From NCBI RefSeq assembly GCF_000696095.1, contig NZ_BAYX01000010.1, forward strand, positions 43,465 through 107,464: a stretch of 64,000 bases of DNA. The letters run 5' to 3'. Source of the stretch: Rhizobium rhizogenes NBRC 13257. GTDB lineage: Bacteria > Pseudomonadota > Alphaproteobacteria > Rhizobiales > Rhizobiaceae. The notes below the pieces were generated by a model that saw only the letters and a list, made by a program, of their open reading frames with translations, did no database searches and was not told where the DNA came from. A program made the position numbers and the translations under genes. Every line of letters begins with the position of its first letter. Position 1 is the first letter of the stretch. Shown here one piece after another: positions 35,513-44,413 of the stretch.

Positions 35513-36862
35513 ATGGATCAACAAGCACGCGGCGGCAAAGTCCTGCCCTTTGACGTGACGCACCGGCTGGTGCTGTCCATCGCCCTTCCGATGACGCTCG
35601 GCTTCATCACGACACCATTGCTCGGCATTGTCGGCACCGCTGTCGTCGGGCAACTCGGCCAGCCGGACGCGTTGGCGGGCCTGGCGATCGGCGCCATGCT
35701 CTTCGATCTTATCTTCTCGAGCTTCAACTTCCTGCGTGCTTCGACCACCGGCCTCACGGCGCAGGCCTATGGCCGCTACGACCGGCACGAGCAGCAGGCG
35801 ATTTTCTGGCGGGCGCTGCTCTCGGCGCTTGCATGCGGCATCCTGATCGTCCTGTTGTCGCCCGTCCTGCTCTGGCTCGGTATCAAGCTGATGGGGCCGG
35901 AGGGCGGCGTTGCCGAGGCGACACGCACCTATTTCTCGATCCGCATGCTGGCCGGCCCGATGGCACTCGCCAACTACGCCATTCTCGGTTTCGTGCTCGG
36001 GCGCGGCCAGGGCCGCATCGGCCTGCTGCTGCAGACGGTGATCAACGGCGTCAACATCGTCCTCGCCCTGGTGCTCGGCCTCTGGCTTAGCTGGGGTGTA
36101 GCAGGCGTTGCCTGGGGCACGCTGATCGGCGAGGCGGCCGGCACGCTTACTGGCCTTGCCATCGTACTCAAAAGCTTCTCGGGCGAGCCACGGCCCAGCC
36201 GCGCCGAGCTACTGTCGCCGGCCAAGCTCAAACAGCTCTTCGCGCTCAACCGCGATATCCTTATCCGCACCTTCGTGCTGCTCGGCGCCTTCACGCTGAT
36301 GACCCGCATCGGCAACAGCTTTGGCGCGGTGACGCTTGCCGCCAATGCGGTGGTGATGAACTTCCTGTTGCTGTCCGCCTATTATCTTGACGGGCTCGCG
36401 AATGCCGCAGAGCAGATCACCGGGCGCTCGATCGGTGCCAACTATCGCCCCGCCTTCGAGCGCGGGCTGAAGCTGACCGGTCTCTGGTCCTTCGGACTGG
36501 CCCTTGCCGCCGCCCTGTTCTTCTTTGCGGCCGGCCCGGCGCTGATCCGCCTGCTGACCACGTCCGAAGACGTGCGCGCTGCCGCCGGAGCCTACCTGCC
36601 CTGGGCCGCCATATCTGGGCTGACGGGTGCGCTCGCCTTCCTGATGGACGGCGTGTACATCGGTGCCACCTGGTCGAGCGCGATGCGCAACCGCATGCTG
36701 CTATCCTTTGCCGGCTATCTGATTACCCTTGCTATCCTCGTGCCGACGCTGGGCAATCACGGCCTGTGGATGGCGATCAACGCCTTCCTGCTGTTCCGTG
36801 GCCTTCTCCTGATCATTGGTCTGAAAAAGCGGGTCGATCAGACCTTCCGGTCCGCCCAGTAA
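35513..36862 (+). CDS. MATE-family efflux transporter (DinF-like)
   Basis: 449 residues with 12 hydrophobic segments. The N-terminal MATE features are SIALPMTLGFITTPLLGIVG and GAMLFDLIFSSFNFLRASTTG; the second half repeats the fold (GNSFGAVTLAANAVVMNF). It would export organic cations or metabolites by Na+ or H+ antiport. It overlaps the end of the convergent pyrD by 25 bp. Confidence 0.88.
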   Translation: MDQQARGGKVLPFDVTHRLVLSIALPMTLGFITTPLLGIVGTAVVGQLGQPDALAGLAIGAMLFDLIFSSFNFLRASTTGLTAQAYGRYDRHEQQAIFWRALLSALACGILIVLLSPVLLWLGIKLMGPEGGVAEATRTYFSIRMLAGPMALANYAILGFVLGRGQGRIGLLLQTVINGVNIVLALVLGLWLSWGVAGVAWGTLIGEAAGTLTGLAIVLKSFSGEPRPSRAELLSPAKLKQLFALNRDILIRTFVLLGAFTLMTRIGNSFGAVTLAANAVVMNFLLLSAYYLDGLANAAEQITGRSIGANYRPAFERGLKLTGLWSFGLALAAALFFFAAGPALIRLLTTSEDVRAAAGAYLPWAAISGLTGALAFLMDGVYIGATWSSAMRNRMLLSFAGYLITLAILVPTLGNHGLWMAINAFLLFRGLLLIIGLKKRVDQTFRSAQ

Positions 36863-37926
36863 TCGAGCCTGCTGTCACGCAACTCGCGGATCGAGGCGAC
36901 GCGCTCGCGGTCGAGCAGTTTCGACAGGCCGGCAACGACGCGACCCGGCAGGCCCGGCCCCTCATAGACCATGCAGGAATAGAGCTGCACCAGATCGGCG
37001 CCCGCCCTGATCTTCTCCAGCGCGGTCTCCGCCGAGGAAACGCCACCGACGCCGATGATCGACAGGGCGGCACCAACGCGGCGGCGCATCTTGGCAAGCA
37101 CGACCGTTGACCTTTCGAACACCGGCTTGCCGGAGAGGCCGCCGGCTTCCTTCGCCTGCACCTGATCCTTCAACCCGTCGCGCGAAAGCGTGGTGTTGGA
37201 AACGATCAGCCCGTCGAGCGCATGCGCCAAAACTTCGGCCGCGATGTCGTCCATGCCCTCTTCGGTCAGGTCCGGTGCGATCTTCAGGAAGACCGGGATC
37301 TTCTTGCCAGCCTTGGCGGCTTCGTCGTCGCGCGCGGCAAGCACGGCCGAAAGCAGTGCCGACAGGCTTTCGCGTGCCTGCAGGTCGCGCAGGCCCGGCG
37401 TGTTGGGCGAGGAGATATTCGCGGTGAAATAGCGCGCCACGGAATAGAAGCGGCGGATGCCGGCGACATAATCGGCGATACGGTCGGCGCTATCCTTGTT
37501 GGCGCCGATATTGACGCCGATAATGCCATTCCCGCGGATCGGCTGGAGGCGCCGGAGTGCGGCTTCGTGGCCTTCATTGTTGAAGCCGAGGCGGTTGATG
37601 ACGCCTTCATCCTCGACCAGGCGGAAGATGCGCGGACGCGGATTGCCGGGTTGCGGCTTCGGGGTCACCGTGCCGATCTCGGTAAAGCCGAAGCCGAGCT
37701 TCAAAAGCGCCTCGGGTACTTCGGCATTCTTGTCATAACCGGCGGCCATGCCGAGCGGATTGGCAAAATCCAGCCCGGCCACGGTCTGACGCAAGCGGGG
37801 ATCGTTGCTCACCCGGCATGTAGGCACCAGGCCAGACTTCAGAGCGGCAATCGACATGCCATGCGCCGTTTCCGGATCGAGAAGGAAGAGGCCACGCCGG
37901 CCAAGGTCTCGAAAAGAGCCGATCAT
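36838..37926 (-). CDS. pyrD: dihydroorotate dehydrogenase (quinone), class 2
   Basis: 362 residues from the ATG at 37926, the family's normal length; an upstream open frame to 38562 is not used because it runs through the next gene. Signatures are NPLGMAAGYDKNAEVPEALL, FTANISSPNTPGLRDLQ (catalytic Ser region) and SIIGVGGVSSAETALEKI. The N-terminal membrane-association helix marks class 2. It oxidises dihydroorotate to orotate in pyrimidine synthesis, passing electrons to quinone. Its start codon overlaps the stop of the DUF952 gene (ATGA). Confidence 0.94.
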   Translation of the reverse strand: MIGSFRDLGRRGLFLLDPETAHGMSIAALKSGLVPTCRVSNDPRLRQTVAGLDFANPLGMAAGYDKNAEVPEALLKLGFGFTEIGTVTPKPQPGNPRPRIFRLVEDEGVINRLGFNNEGHEAALRRLQPIRGNGIIGVNIGANKDSADRIADYVAGIRRFYSVARYFTANISSPNTPGLRDLQARESLSALLSAVLAARDDEAAKAGKKIPVFLKIAPDLTEEGMDDIAAEVLAHALDGLIVSNTTLSRDGLKDQVQAKEAGGLSGKPVFERSTVVLAKMRRRVGAALSIIGVGGVSSAETALEKIRAGADLVQLYSCMVYEGPGLPGRVVAGLSKLLDRERVASIRELRDSRLDYWADRKV

Positions 37927-38267
37927 TCTGAGATCTCCGGAAAGACATGTGCGCCATCGGGGCCAAGCGGCAGCGGCTTTGCCCAGAGCACGGCCGAAAG
38001 CGGCAGCGGCGCATAAAGATGCGGGAAGAGAGCGCCGCCGCGCGAAGGTTCGAATACCAGCCTGTCGCCGAGCGCATCGCCGTCGATCGCTACCAGCAGC
38101 AGGCCTTGCTGGCCGGCAAAGTATCGCGCCGCCGTCTCTTTCGATTGCTTCGCCGTCGACAAATGGATGAAACCGTCGGTCAGGTCGATCGATGCGCCAT
38201 GAAAAACGCCGGTTTGTCTGGCTTGCTGCCAGAGCGTATCCGGCACGATCTTGTAAACCACTGGCAT
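37923..38267 (-). CDS. DUF952-domain protein
   Basis: 114 residues if translation starts at MPVVYKI (38267); ATGs at 38276 and 38279 would add three or four residues. The family pattern is seen as DGFIHLSTAKQSKETAARYF and LFPHLYAPLPLSAV. Function unknown; the fold is related to ADP-ribosyltransferase-like small domains. It overlaps pyrD by 4 bp and is probably co-translated with it, a pairing I recall as frequent in rhizobia. Confidence 0.8.
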   Translation of the reverse strand: MPVVYKIVPDTLWQQARQTGVFHGASIDLTDGFIHLSTAKQSKETAARYFAGQQGLLLVAIDGDALGDRLVFEPSRGGALFPHLYAPLPLSAVLWAKPLPLGPDGAHVFPEISE

Positions 38268-38385
38268 AGCGGTCATCATCCCCGTGTAAACATGTCCTGA
38301 TAGGGCTTTGCACGAAAACCGACGCCGATGTCCACGGTTTCCGTGGTGGATTTAGGGTTTTAACGCAGAAAATCCGGAGGATGAC

Positions 38386-38814
38386 ATGACGAAGGAAATC
38401 GTAACGGGCCTCGCAGCCCTGCTCCTGCCCGCCACTCTTCTTCTTAGCGTACCAAGCCAGGCGGCCGAGCCGGACGCAACACGCTTCCAACTCGAGCGCA
38501 GCGGCGATCATTTCATCCGCCTCGACAAGCAGACGGGCGCGATGTCGATCTGCCAGGATCAAAGCGGCAATCTCGTCTGCCGTATGGCCGCAGACGAACG
38601 CGCCGCCTATGACGACGAACTCGACCGCCTATCCGACCGCGTCACCAAGCTGGAAAAGACCGCGAGCGCCGGCGGTGGATCGACCCTGCCCAGCGACGCT
38701 GATGTCGACCGCACGCTCGGCATCATGCAGAAATTCATGCGCGGCTTCATGGGCATGGCCAAGGAGTTCCAGAACGAGGAACCCGACAACAAGGCGCTGC
38801 CGCAGAAAACCTGA
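38386..38814 (+). CDS. secreted protein of unknown function
   Basis: 142 residues. A signal peptide (VTGLAALLLPATLLLSVPSQA) is followed by two cysteines in MSICQDQSGNLVCRMAADE and a short coiled coil (YDDELDRLSDRVTKLEKT). The C-terminus is charged. CCGGAGGATGAC precedes the ATG at 38386. I do not recognise the family; it is probably periplasmic. A disulfide between the two closely spaced cysteines is likely. Confidence 0.65.
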   Translation: MTKEIVTGLAALLLPATLLLSVPSQAAEPDATRFQLERSGDHFIRLDKQTGAMSICQDQSGNLVCRMAADERAAYDDELDRLSDRVTKLEKTASAGGGSTLPSDADVDRTLGIMQKFMRGFMGMAKEFQNEEPDNKALPQKT

Positions 38815-38895
38815 CGCCTTGGGAACCAGGAGCGAAAGCAAGGGGATTAAAGGACCTTATTCCTACCCCGCCCTTTACTCGCAAAAAAGCCTCGG

Positions 38896-38910
38896 TTAAC
38901 CTTTCCTTAA
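38896..38910 (+). promoter_or_regulatory. CtrA box (exact consensus) upstream of the S24 regulator
   Basis: TTAACCTTTCCTTAA is an exact TTAA-N7-TTAA match to the CtrA consensus, 42 bp before the start codon of the S24/LexA-like gene. At this distance it would overlap or lie just by the promoter. Confidence 0.5.
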
Positions 38911-38952
38911 AGGTCAAACGCCGGATATCCGGCTTCCGGGTGCTGAGCGGCG

Positions 38953-39618
38953 ATGCTGTCACATGAGCAGATATGGAGCGCGATCGACAAACTTGCCGAA
39001 CGCTATGCCTTGACGCCATCGGGCCTTGCCCGGCGCGCCGGCCTCGATCCCACCTCCTTCAACAAGTCGAAGCGGCTGGGCCAGGACGGACGTCTGCGCT
39101 GGCCATCGACGGAATCGATCGCCAAGGTGTTGGGCGCGACCGGGGCCAGTATGGAGCAGTTTCTCGGCATCCTGCGTCCAGTGGAGAGAGGCGATGGCAA
39201 TGCGGATCATGCCTCTTCACCACCCGCAAGCTCCATTCCGCTGCTTGGTTTCGCGCAAGCCGGCTCAGGCGGCTTTTTCGACGATGGCGGCTTTCCGGCC
39301 GGCCAGGGCTGGGACATGGTGGAGTTTCCCGCAGCACCAGGACAGAAGGGCGGCGTCTATGCGCTCGAGGTTCAGGGCGAAAGCATGCTGCCGCTCTATC
39401 GCGACGGCGACGTGCTGATCGTCGAGCCGGGCGCGCAGATCCGACGCAGCGACCGCGTGGTGGTCAAGACCCGCGAGGGCGAAGTCATGGCCAAGGTGCT
39501 GCTGCGGCAGAGCGCAAAGTCGATCGAACTGCTGTCGCTCAACCCAGAACATCCCAATCGCAGCTTCGATCTTGCGGATGTGGAATGGATCGCCCGGATC
39601 ATCTGGGCCAGCCAATAG
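38953..39618 (+). CDS. S24/LexA-like transcriptional regulator with helix-turn-helix
   Basis: 221 residues. The N-terminal part is a helix-turn-helix (YALTPSGLARRAGLDPTSFN). The C-terminal S24 domain contains the catalytic Ser in VQGESMLPLYRDGD and the Lys in GEVMAKVLLRQ. An Ala-Gly bond in LLGFAQAGSGG sits where LexA/CI repressors self-cleave. Not LexA itself (different HTH), and no phage genes are near. It probably represses target genes until triggered to cleave. Confidence 0.8.
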   Translation: MLSHEQIWSAIDKLAERYALTPSGLARRAGLDPTSFNKSKRLGQDGRLRWPSTESIAKVLGATGASMEQFLGILRPVERGDGNADHASSPPASSIPLLGFAQAGSGGFFDDGGFPAGQGWDMVEFPAAPGQKGGVYALEVQGESMLPLYRDGDVLIVEPGAQIRRSDRVVVKTREGEVMAKVLLRQSAKSIELLSLNPEHPNRSFDLADVEWIARIIWASQ

Positions 39619-39633
39619 GAAAGTTTTCCCGCT

Positions 39634-40821
39634 ATGCGTCGTAATGTTTGGCTTGCAGGTGTGGCAGGTGTCGTGGTCGGTTCATGGCTGACTTTGGTTG
39701 CGGTGCAGGTGAACGAACATGGTTTCCATCTGCCGGGTCGCGCAGCGAGCAAGGCCGAAGCTGAAAACCACTCGGCCACAGCGGCTGCGCCGATCGAGGT
39801 AGCGCAAGCCGATGTCGCGCCGGCGCAGACGCTTACCGATACAGCACCCAAAAAGACGTTGCCGATAACAGCCGGCACCGTCATTGCGGCAGCGACTGTC
39901 ATGGCAGATAGCGCCACGGCGCAGACAACGGTCCCGGCCGCCACGAAGAGCGAGCCGCCCGCCGCAACCTTGACATCCGCGCCTGCCGTGGCGCCGGTCG
40001 TGGCAGCCGAAGATACCGCTAAAGACGCGGTCATAGTGCCGGCCGATCAAGACAAATCGTCCACGGCGAAGCCAGCGATGGAGTTGCAAGGCACATCGCC
40101 CGCCCAGCTAACACAGTCGGAAACGGCGCCGGCAACCGCACCAGAGGCTCAGCCTGCCCCAAAGAATACGACCGATGCCGACGGGACTAAGACCGAAGCG
40201 CCCGAGATAAAGAAGGCTGAACCGGAGCAGGCGGCACCGTTCCCCGCACCCGCCGACCAGGCCGACAGGGCAGCGGCGGCTGCAGCCCGCCGGACCGTGC
40301 CCATGACGCCATCCACTCAGCAGGCGTCGCCCGGCGACAGCCAGACGCCAAGCGACGACCAGAAGCAAGCTGGGGGGACGGAGCCCGTGGAGCTGGTGCG
40401 GCCGTCTTCCGACCGCGCCGGCATGCTGACCGTCGGCAACAGGAGCGTGCAGCTTTCCGGCATCATACCGACCGATATCGGCCGGATGTGCGCCGGGTCT
40501 GATGGCAAGAGCTGGCCGTGCGGGACAGCAGCACGTACCGCGTTCCGCATGTATCTGCGCGGCCGGATCATCGATTGCGACCTGCCGAGCGCGACCTGGC
40601 AGGGCACGATGACGGGACACTGCCGTTATGTTCGCATCGACCTTAGCGAATGGCTCGTCCGTTTCGGTTGGGCCGAGCCGGAGGCCGGATCGCCGCTGGA
40701 GGCCGCTGCGGAACAGGCGAAGCAACAGAAGCGCGGCATCTATGGCGACGACCCGCGCAAGGGCCGGAAATCGACGCTCGCGCCGGCTCCGGCCAAGGAA
40801 GATCCGCTTAATCCGATCTGA
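39634..40821 (+). CDS. membrane-anchored SNase (thermonuclease)-like protein with long disordered linker
   Basis: 395 residues. A signal anchor (NVWLAGVAGVVVGSWLTLVAV) is followed by about 230 residues rich in Ala, Pro, Thr and Glu, predicted disordered. The C-terminal 130 residues resemble the SNase fold: LTVGNRSVQLSGI, ARTAFRMYLRGRIIDC and the closing LSEWLVRFGWAEPEAG...KRGIYG. I cannot confirm that all Arg/Glu catalytic residues of Staphylococcus nuclease are kept, so it may be inactive. It starts 15 bp after the S24 gene. Confidence 0.72.
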   Translation: MRRNVWLAGVAGVVVGSWLTLVAVQVNEHGFHLPGRAASKAEAENHSATAAAPIEVAQADVAPAQTLTDTAPKKTLPITAGTVIAAATVMADSATAQTTVPAATKSEPPAATLTSAPAVAPVVAAEDTAKDAVIVPADQDKSSTAKPAMELQGTSPAQLTQSETAPATAPEAQPAPKNTTDADGTKTEAPEIKKAEPEQAAPFPAPADQADRAAAAAARRTVPMTPSTQQASPGDSQTPSDDQKQAGGTEPVELVRPSSDRAGMLTVGNRSVQLSGIIPTDIGRMCAGSDGKSWPCGTAARTAFRMYLRGRIIDCDLPSATWQGTMTGHCRYVRIDLSEWLVRFGWAEPEAGSPLEAAAEQAKQQKRGIYGDDPRKGRKSTLAPAPAKEDPLNPI

Positions 40822-40903
40822 CGCCACGCTTCCGCCACCGGCTCTTGTCATGAGAGACATGACTTTCTAGTCTGCCGCCAGTTTCAAAGGATTTTGTTTC
40901 GTT

Positions 40904-41317
40904 ATGAATAAGCCGCTTTCCGCCCAAGAGGCCCTGATCTACGTCATGGTCATGGCATCCGCTGTCGACCGGACGATGAACGACCGCGAAATGACCCGGA
41001 TCGGTGAACTCATCCATGCCCTGCCGGTCTTCAAGGGCTTCGATGACGAAAAGCTGATCGATGTTTCGCGCGACTGCGCCAGGCTTCTGGCCGGCAGCGA
41101 AGGGCTCGACATCGTGCTGGAAACCGTGCGCGACACCCTGCCACCACGGCTCTACGACACCGCCTATGCACTTGCCGTCGAGGTCGCTTCCGCCGACTTG
41201 TCGGTCAAGGCCGAGGAGCTGCGCCTGCTGAGCCTGCTGCGCGACCGCCTCGATCTCGGCAAGCTGACCTGCGCCGCCATCGAGCGCAGCGCCATTGCCC
41301 GTTACCGCAAGGGCTGA
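40904..41317 (+). CDS. TerB-family (tellurite resistance-like) protein
   Basis: 137 residues, all helical, with the TerB acidic pattern ASAVDRTMNDREMTRIGELI near the N-terminus and AVEVASADLSVKAEELRLL in the second half; both carry Asp/Glu pairs that may bind a metal ion. No other ter genes are nearby, so tellurite resistance should not be assumed. It ends 9 bp from the convergent solute-binding protein gene. Confidence 0.78.
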   Translation: MNKPLSAQEALIYVMVMASAVDRTMNDREMTRIGELIHALPVFKGFDDEKLIDVSRDCARLLAGSEGLDIVLETVRDTLPPRLYDTAYALAVEVASADLSVKAEELRLLSLLRDRLDLGKLTCAAIERSAIARYRKG

Positions 41318-41326
41318 AAAGCCCGC

Positions 41327-42202
41327 TCAATACAATCCGTAAGGAAAATAGCGCAGATAGATTTCCTGCAGCCGGCCGTTGCGCGACAGGGTCGCCAGGG
41401 CATGGTTGATCGCGGCCGTCAGATCGGCATCCTGCTCGCGTAGCATGATGGTCATGCCTTCGCCGAGGAACTGCTGCGAGAGGTAGGGGCCGTCGAACAA
41501 GGCGCAGCACTTTTCCGCCGACGGCGACGACACCCAAAAAGAAAGCTGCAATCCGTCGGCAAAGCCGGCATCGACCTTACCGTCCTTCACGGCCGCCAGA
41601 AGCGCGTCCTTGTCGTCGAATGGCACCAGCTTGATCGCCGGGAAGAAGGCTGCCAGCATCGCCTCATGCGTTGTGCCCTTGACCACCCCTACCGAATGGC
41701 CGGCAAGGGCTGCCGCCGTCCGACCATCAATCGGCGCCTTGAGATTGCGCACGAAGCGAGCGGGCAACATCAGGAAGGGGCGCGAGAAGGCGAAACTCTT
41801 GCGTAGCTCCGGCGTCACCGCGACGCCCGCGATCACCGCATCCCCCTGCGACGCCGAAAGCGCGCCCTGCAATTCCTCGAAGGGCAGCGCCTGGATCTGG
41901 CACTTGTCCGATATGCCGAGCTCGTCGCAGATTTCGCGGGCGAGATCGACATGGAAGCCTGAGAGCTTGCCGTTCTGATCGGCGAAATTGAAGGGCGGGA
42001 AGTCGACGGAGGTCAGGAAGCGTAGCCTGACCAGAGTGGAAAGATCCGGCTTCGGCAGCCGTTCGCGCGCATCGAAGAGAACCGGCAGGCCGGACGGCGG
42101 CGCCTGCTGCGCGACGACAGGCATAGCGCAGGAGGCAGCCATCAACACTGCGCCTGTCAAGGATCTCGCCACGGATATCAACGACGAAAGACAAACGCGC
42201 AT
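41327..42202 (-). CDS. periplasmic solute-binding protein (amino acid-type, SBP_bac_3)
   Basis: 291 residues with a signal peptide ending near MPVVAQQ. The type II binding fold begins LRFLTSVDFPPFNFADQNGK, then FHVDLAREICDELG and GDAVIAGVAVTPELRKSF, as in amino-acid ABC binding proteins. No permease or ATPase gene is adjacent, so it either serves a transporter encoded elsewhere or acts as a sensor. The 152 bp upstream of its neighbour (42203-42354) shows nothing notable. Confidence 0.82.
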   Translation of the reverse strand: MRVCLSSLISVARSLTGAVLMAASCAMPVVAQQAPPSGLPVLFDARERLPKPDLSTLVRLRFLTSVDFPPFNFADQNGKLSGFHVDLAREICDELGISDKCQIQALPFEELQGALSASQGDAVIAGVAVTPELRKSFAFSRPFLMLPARFVRNLKAPIDGRTAAALAGHSVGVVKGTTHEAMLAAFFPAIKLVPFDDKDALLAAVKDGKVDAGFADGLQLSFWVSSPSAEKCCALFDGPYLSQQFLGEGMTIMLREQDADLTAAINHALATLSRNGRLQEIYLRYFPYGLY

Positions 42203-42354
42203 GACGATGACTAAGCCTCCTGTCAGGTGGTCAGCTTCCTGATTTCAGGATCGGTGTAACAGAGTCATGCCGAAGGGGGAATATCGCGCCGAGCCACGAA
42301 CCGGAAACTCCCGGTCCGGCATGGCAACATGATCGAGCGCAAAGGCAGCGTTGC

Positions 42355-42942
42355 CTAACGACCTGCTATCCGTTTTGGGGGCGGAAGCAGTTCGAGTTTT
42401 GCAGGCCTGACGTCGCCCTGGTCCCCTCGCCGCCTGACCAGTTTCGCGGGGGCGCCGACATAGATGCCGTAGGGCACGGTCTTTCCCTTGACGACGGCAT
42501 TGGCGCCGATGACGCAGCCCTTGGCGATATGGGAGCCGCCGAGAATCTTCGCTCCGGCGCCGATCCAGACATCGTCCTCGATAACGACAGGCTTCTTGGT
42601 CACACCCTGCATGCGGATCGGCTGCGTGACATCATCGAAATTGTGATCAAACGACACGACCATGGCATGGGCGGCGATCCGCACATCATTGCCGATGGTG
42701 ATGCCGCCGCGTCCGAGCAAAATCGCATAGTCGTTGAGGGAGACGTGATCCCCGATCTCGATGCTGCCACGCTGCGCATCGATGACGACACCTCTGCGGA
42801 TAAAGGCCCTCGCGCCGATACTGACGCGGCCATCCTTCCAGATGATCGTCGTGCCGCGCGGCACCTTCGTACGGCGGGAAATCCGCAGCACGCCGCGCGT
42901 GAAGATCGCCTTCAGTCTGTAAAATGACGCAAAGCTAAGCAT
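42355..42942 (-). CDS. left-handed beta-helix (hexapeptide) acyltransferase
   Basis: About 195 residues from the ATG at 42942; an in-frame TTG at 43002 would add 20. Repeated hexapeptides (GDHVSLNDYAILLGRG, GNDVRIAAHAMVVS, EDDVWIGAGAKILGG) and the closing GIYVGAPAKLVRRRG mark a left-handed beta-helix O-acetyltransferase of the WcaF/NodL type. The active-site-like His is in MVVSFDHNFDD. It probably acetylates a sugar of a surface polysaccharide; the acceptor is unknown and no polysaccharide genes adjoin it. Confidence 0.78.
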   Translation of the reverse strand: MLSFASFYRLKAIFTRGVLRISRRTKVPRGTTIIWKDGRVSIGARAFIRRGVVIDAQRGSIEIGDHVSLNDYAILLGRGGITIGNDVRIAAHAMVVSFDHNFDDVTQPIRMQGVTKKPVVIEDDVWIGAGAKILGGSHIAKGCVIGANAVVKGKTVPYGIYVGAPAKLVRRRGDQGDVRPAKLELLPPPKRIAGR

Positions 42943-43108
42943 CTGGTCCGTTCCGGTTAGGGACGACTTTCTGTCATGCTTGTCTGTCAGCAGCCTGAAC
43001 AAACAAAGGTTTTATTGCGGCAATGTCCGATACTGACGCGCGCGGCTCTGCTCAAGGAGTTGAAATCGGACGTTCCCTGCCTGGCATGAGCATGGAGCGA
43101 AGGAAAAG

Positions 43109-43182
43109 TGGAGCGGGTGAAGGGAATCGAACCCTCGTATTCAGCTTGGGAAGCTGCTGCTCTACCATTGAGCTACACCCGC
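43109..43182 (-). tRNA. tRNA-Gly (anticodon CCC)
   Basis: 74 nt with an encoded CCA end. The acceptor stem GCGGGTG pairs with CACCCGC, the D-arm is GCTC/GAGC, the anticodon loop is TTCCCAA and the T-arm GAGGG-TTCGATT-CCCTT. Loop position 34-36 reads CCC. It resembles the E. coli glyU tRNA in the anticodon and T arms. Confidence 0.93.
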
Positions 43183-43209
43183 CTGATATCCGGAGATGTC
43201 CAACAGTTG

Positions 43210-43229
43210 CCGGCCTCTGTCAAGGCCGG
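43210..43229. terminator. stem-loop after dcd, possible weak terminator
   Basis: Perfect 7-bp stem CCGGCCT with AGGCCGG and a 6-nt loop, 11 bp beyond the dcd stop. There is no T run on either strand, so it may protect the 3' end rather than terminate. Confidence 0.35.
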
Positions 43230-43240
43230 AAGCTGAGTGA

Positions 43241-44332
43241 TCAAAGCCGGAAATGCTTCGACAGCTTTAGGCCTTGCGCCTGATAGTTCGAGCCGAGGCC
43301 GGAGCCGTAGAGGCTCGTGGGTTGCTCCAGCATGTGTTCATAGACCAGGCGGCCGACGATCTGGCCGTCTTCGAGGATAAAGGGCACTTCATGACTGCGC
43401 ACCTCCAGCACGGCGCGGCTGCCTCGGCCGCCGGCGGGGGCATGGCCGAAGCCTGGGTCGAAGAAGCCGGCATAGTGGACGCGGAATTCACCGACCAAGG
43501 GATCGAAAGGCGTCATCTCGGCAGCATAGTGCGGCGGTACGTGCACGGCTTCGCGCGAAACGAGGATATAGAACTCGTCCGGATCGAGGATCAGCTCGGT
43601 GCGGCCACGGCTATAGAGCGGCTCCCAGAAATCGTAGATATCGTGCTGCGCCTTCTTGTCGACATCGACGACGGCGGTGTGGTGCTTGCCGCGATAGCCG
43701 ATCAGGCCCTCCTTGTCGCCGGCAAGATCGATCGACAGCGCGATGCCGCCGCCATTGACGTTCGGCTGCTTACTCGCGACCAGCGTTTCGTTGGCATGCA
43801 GCGCCATCAGTTCCGGCTCGTTCAGCAGTGCCTGGCCAACACGAAAACGGATCTGCGACAGGCGCGAGCCGCGGCGAACGACGATCGGGAAGGTGCGCGG
43901 GCTGATCTCCAGATAGAGCGGACCGGAATAGCCGGCCGGGATCTTGTCGAACTCCTGCGCCCGGTCGGTGATGACGCGGGTGAAGATGTCCAGGCGACCG
44001 GTCGAGCTTTTCGGATTGGCCGAGGCCGACATGTCGGCCGGCAGGTCGAGGCGCTCCATCAAGGGCACGATGTAGACGCAGCCGGTTTCCAGCACGGCAC
44101 CTTCGGAAAGGTCGATCACATGCAGCTTCAGCCGATCGAGCTTGTCGGCGACGAGATGCGACGGGCCTGGCATGAAGCTGGCGCGGACGCGGAAAGCATG
44201 CGCGCCGAGGCGAAGGTCAAGGCTCGCCGGCTGGATCTGATCGTCGTCCAGTTCCCGTTCGCTCGTCAGCCGCCCCGCTTCGAAGAGCGTGGCAATGGCG
44301 CGATCGGCCAAAATTCCAGTGTTGCGAGCCAT
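43241..44332 (-). CDS. dcd: double-length dCTP deaminase (DCD family)
   Basis: 363 residues from the ATG at 44332, nearly twice the usual 190 for bacterial dCTP deaminase. Two related beta-barrel halves are seen: the first with IQPASLDLRLGAHAFRV and PIVVRRGSRLSQIRFRVG, the second with AGFFDPGFGHAPAGG and EVPFILEDGQIVGRLVYEHM. It would convert dCTP to dUTP for thymidylate synthesis. The long form is known in Rhizobiales. Which half carries the catalytic glutamate needs alignment. Confidence 0.85.
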   Translation of the reverse strand: MARNTGILADRAIATLFEAGRLTSERELDDDQIQPASLDLRLGAHAFRVRASFMPGPSHLVADKLDRLKLHVIDLSEGAVLETGCVYIVPLMERLDLPADMSASANPKSSTGRLDIFTRVITDRAQEFDKIPAGYSGPLYLEISPRTFPIVVRRGSRLSQIRFRVGQALLNEPELMALHANETLVASKQPNVNGGGIALSIDLAGDKEGLIGYRGKHHTAVVDVDKKAQHDIYDFWEPLYSRGRTELILDPDEFYILVSREAVHVPPHYAAEMTPFDPLVGEFRVHYAGFFDPGFGHAPAGGRGSRAVLEVRSHEVPFILEDGQIVGRLVYEHMLEQPTSLYGSGLGSNYQAQGLKLSKHFRL

Positions 44333-44413
44333 TCTGCCTTTCCCATAATTTGCCGCAGACAAAACCAAACTCAGGGAATTGACGCAAGCGGTCAACAGCA
44401 GTATTGCAACTTA

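Noticed and set aside
37927..38562. An N-terminal extension giving a 574-residue pyrD product.
   Set aside because: It runs through the DUF952 gene on the same strand; the 362-residue form starting at 37926 has the normal length and a conserved start.
40904..41317. The TerB protein as part of a tellurite-resistance or phage-defence ter operon.
   Set aside because: No terA, terC, terD, terE or terZ-like gene is nearby; it is a single gene between unrelated neighbours.
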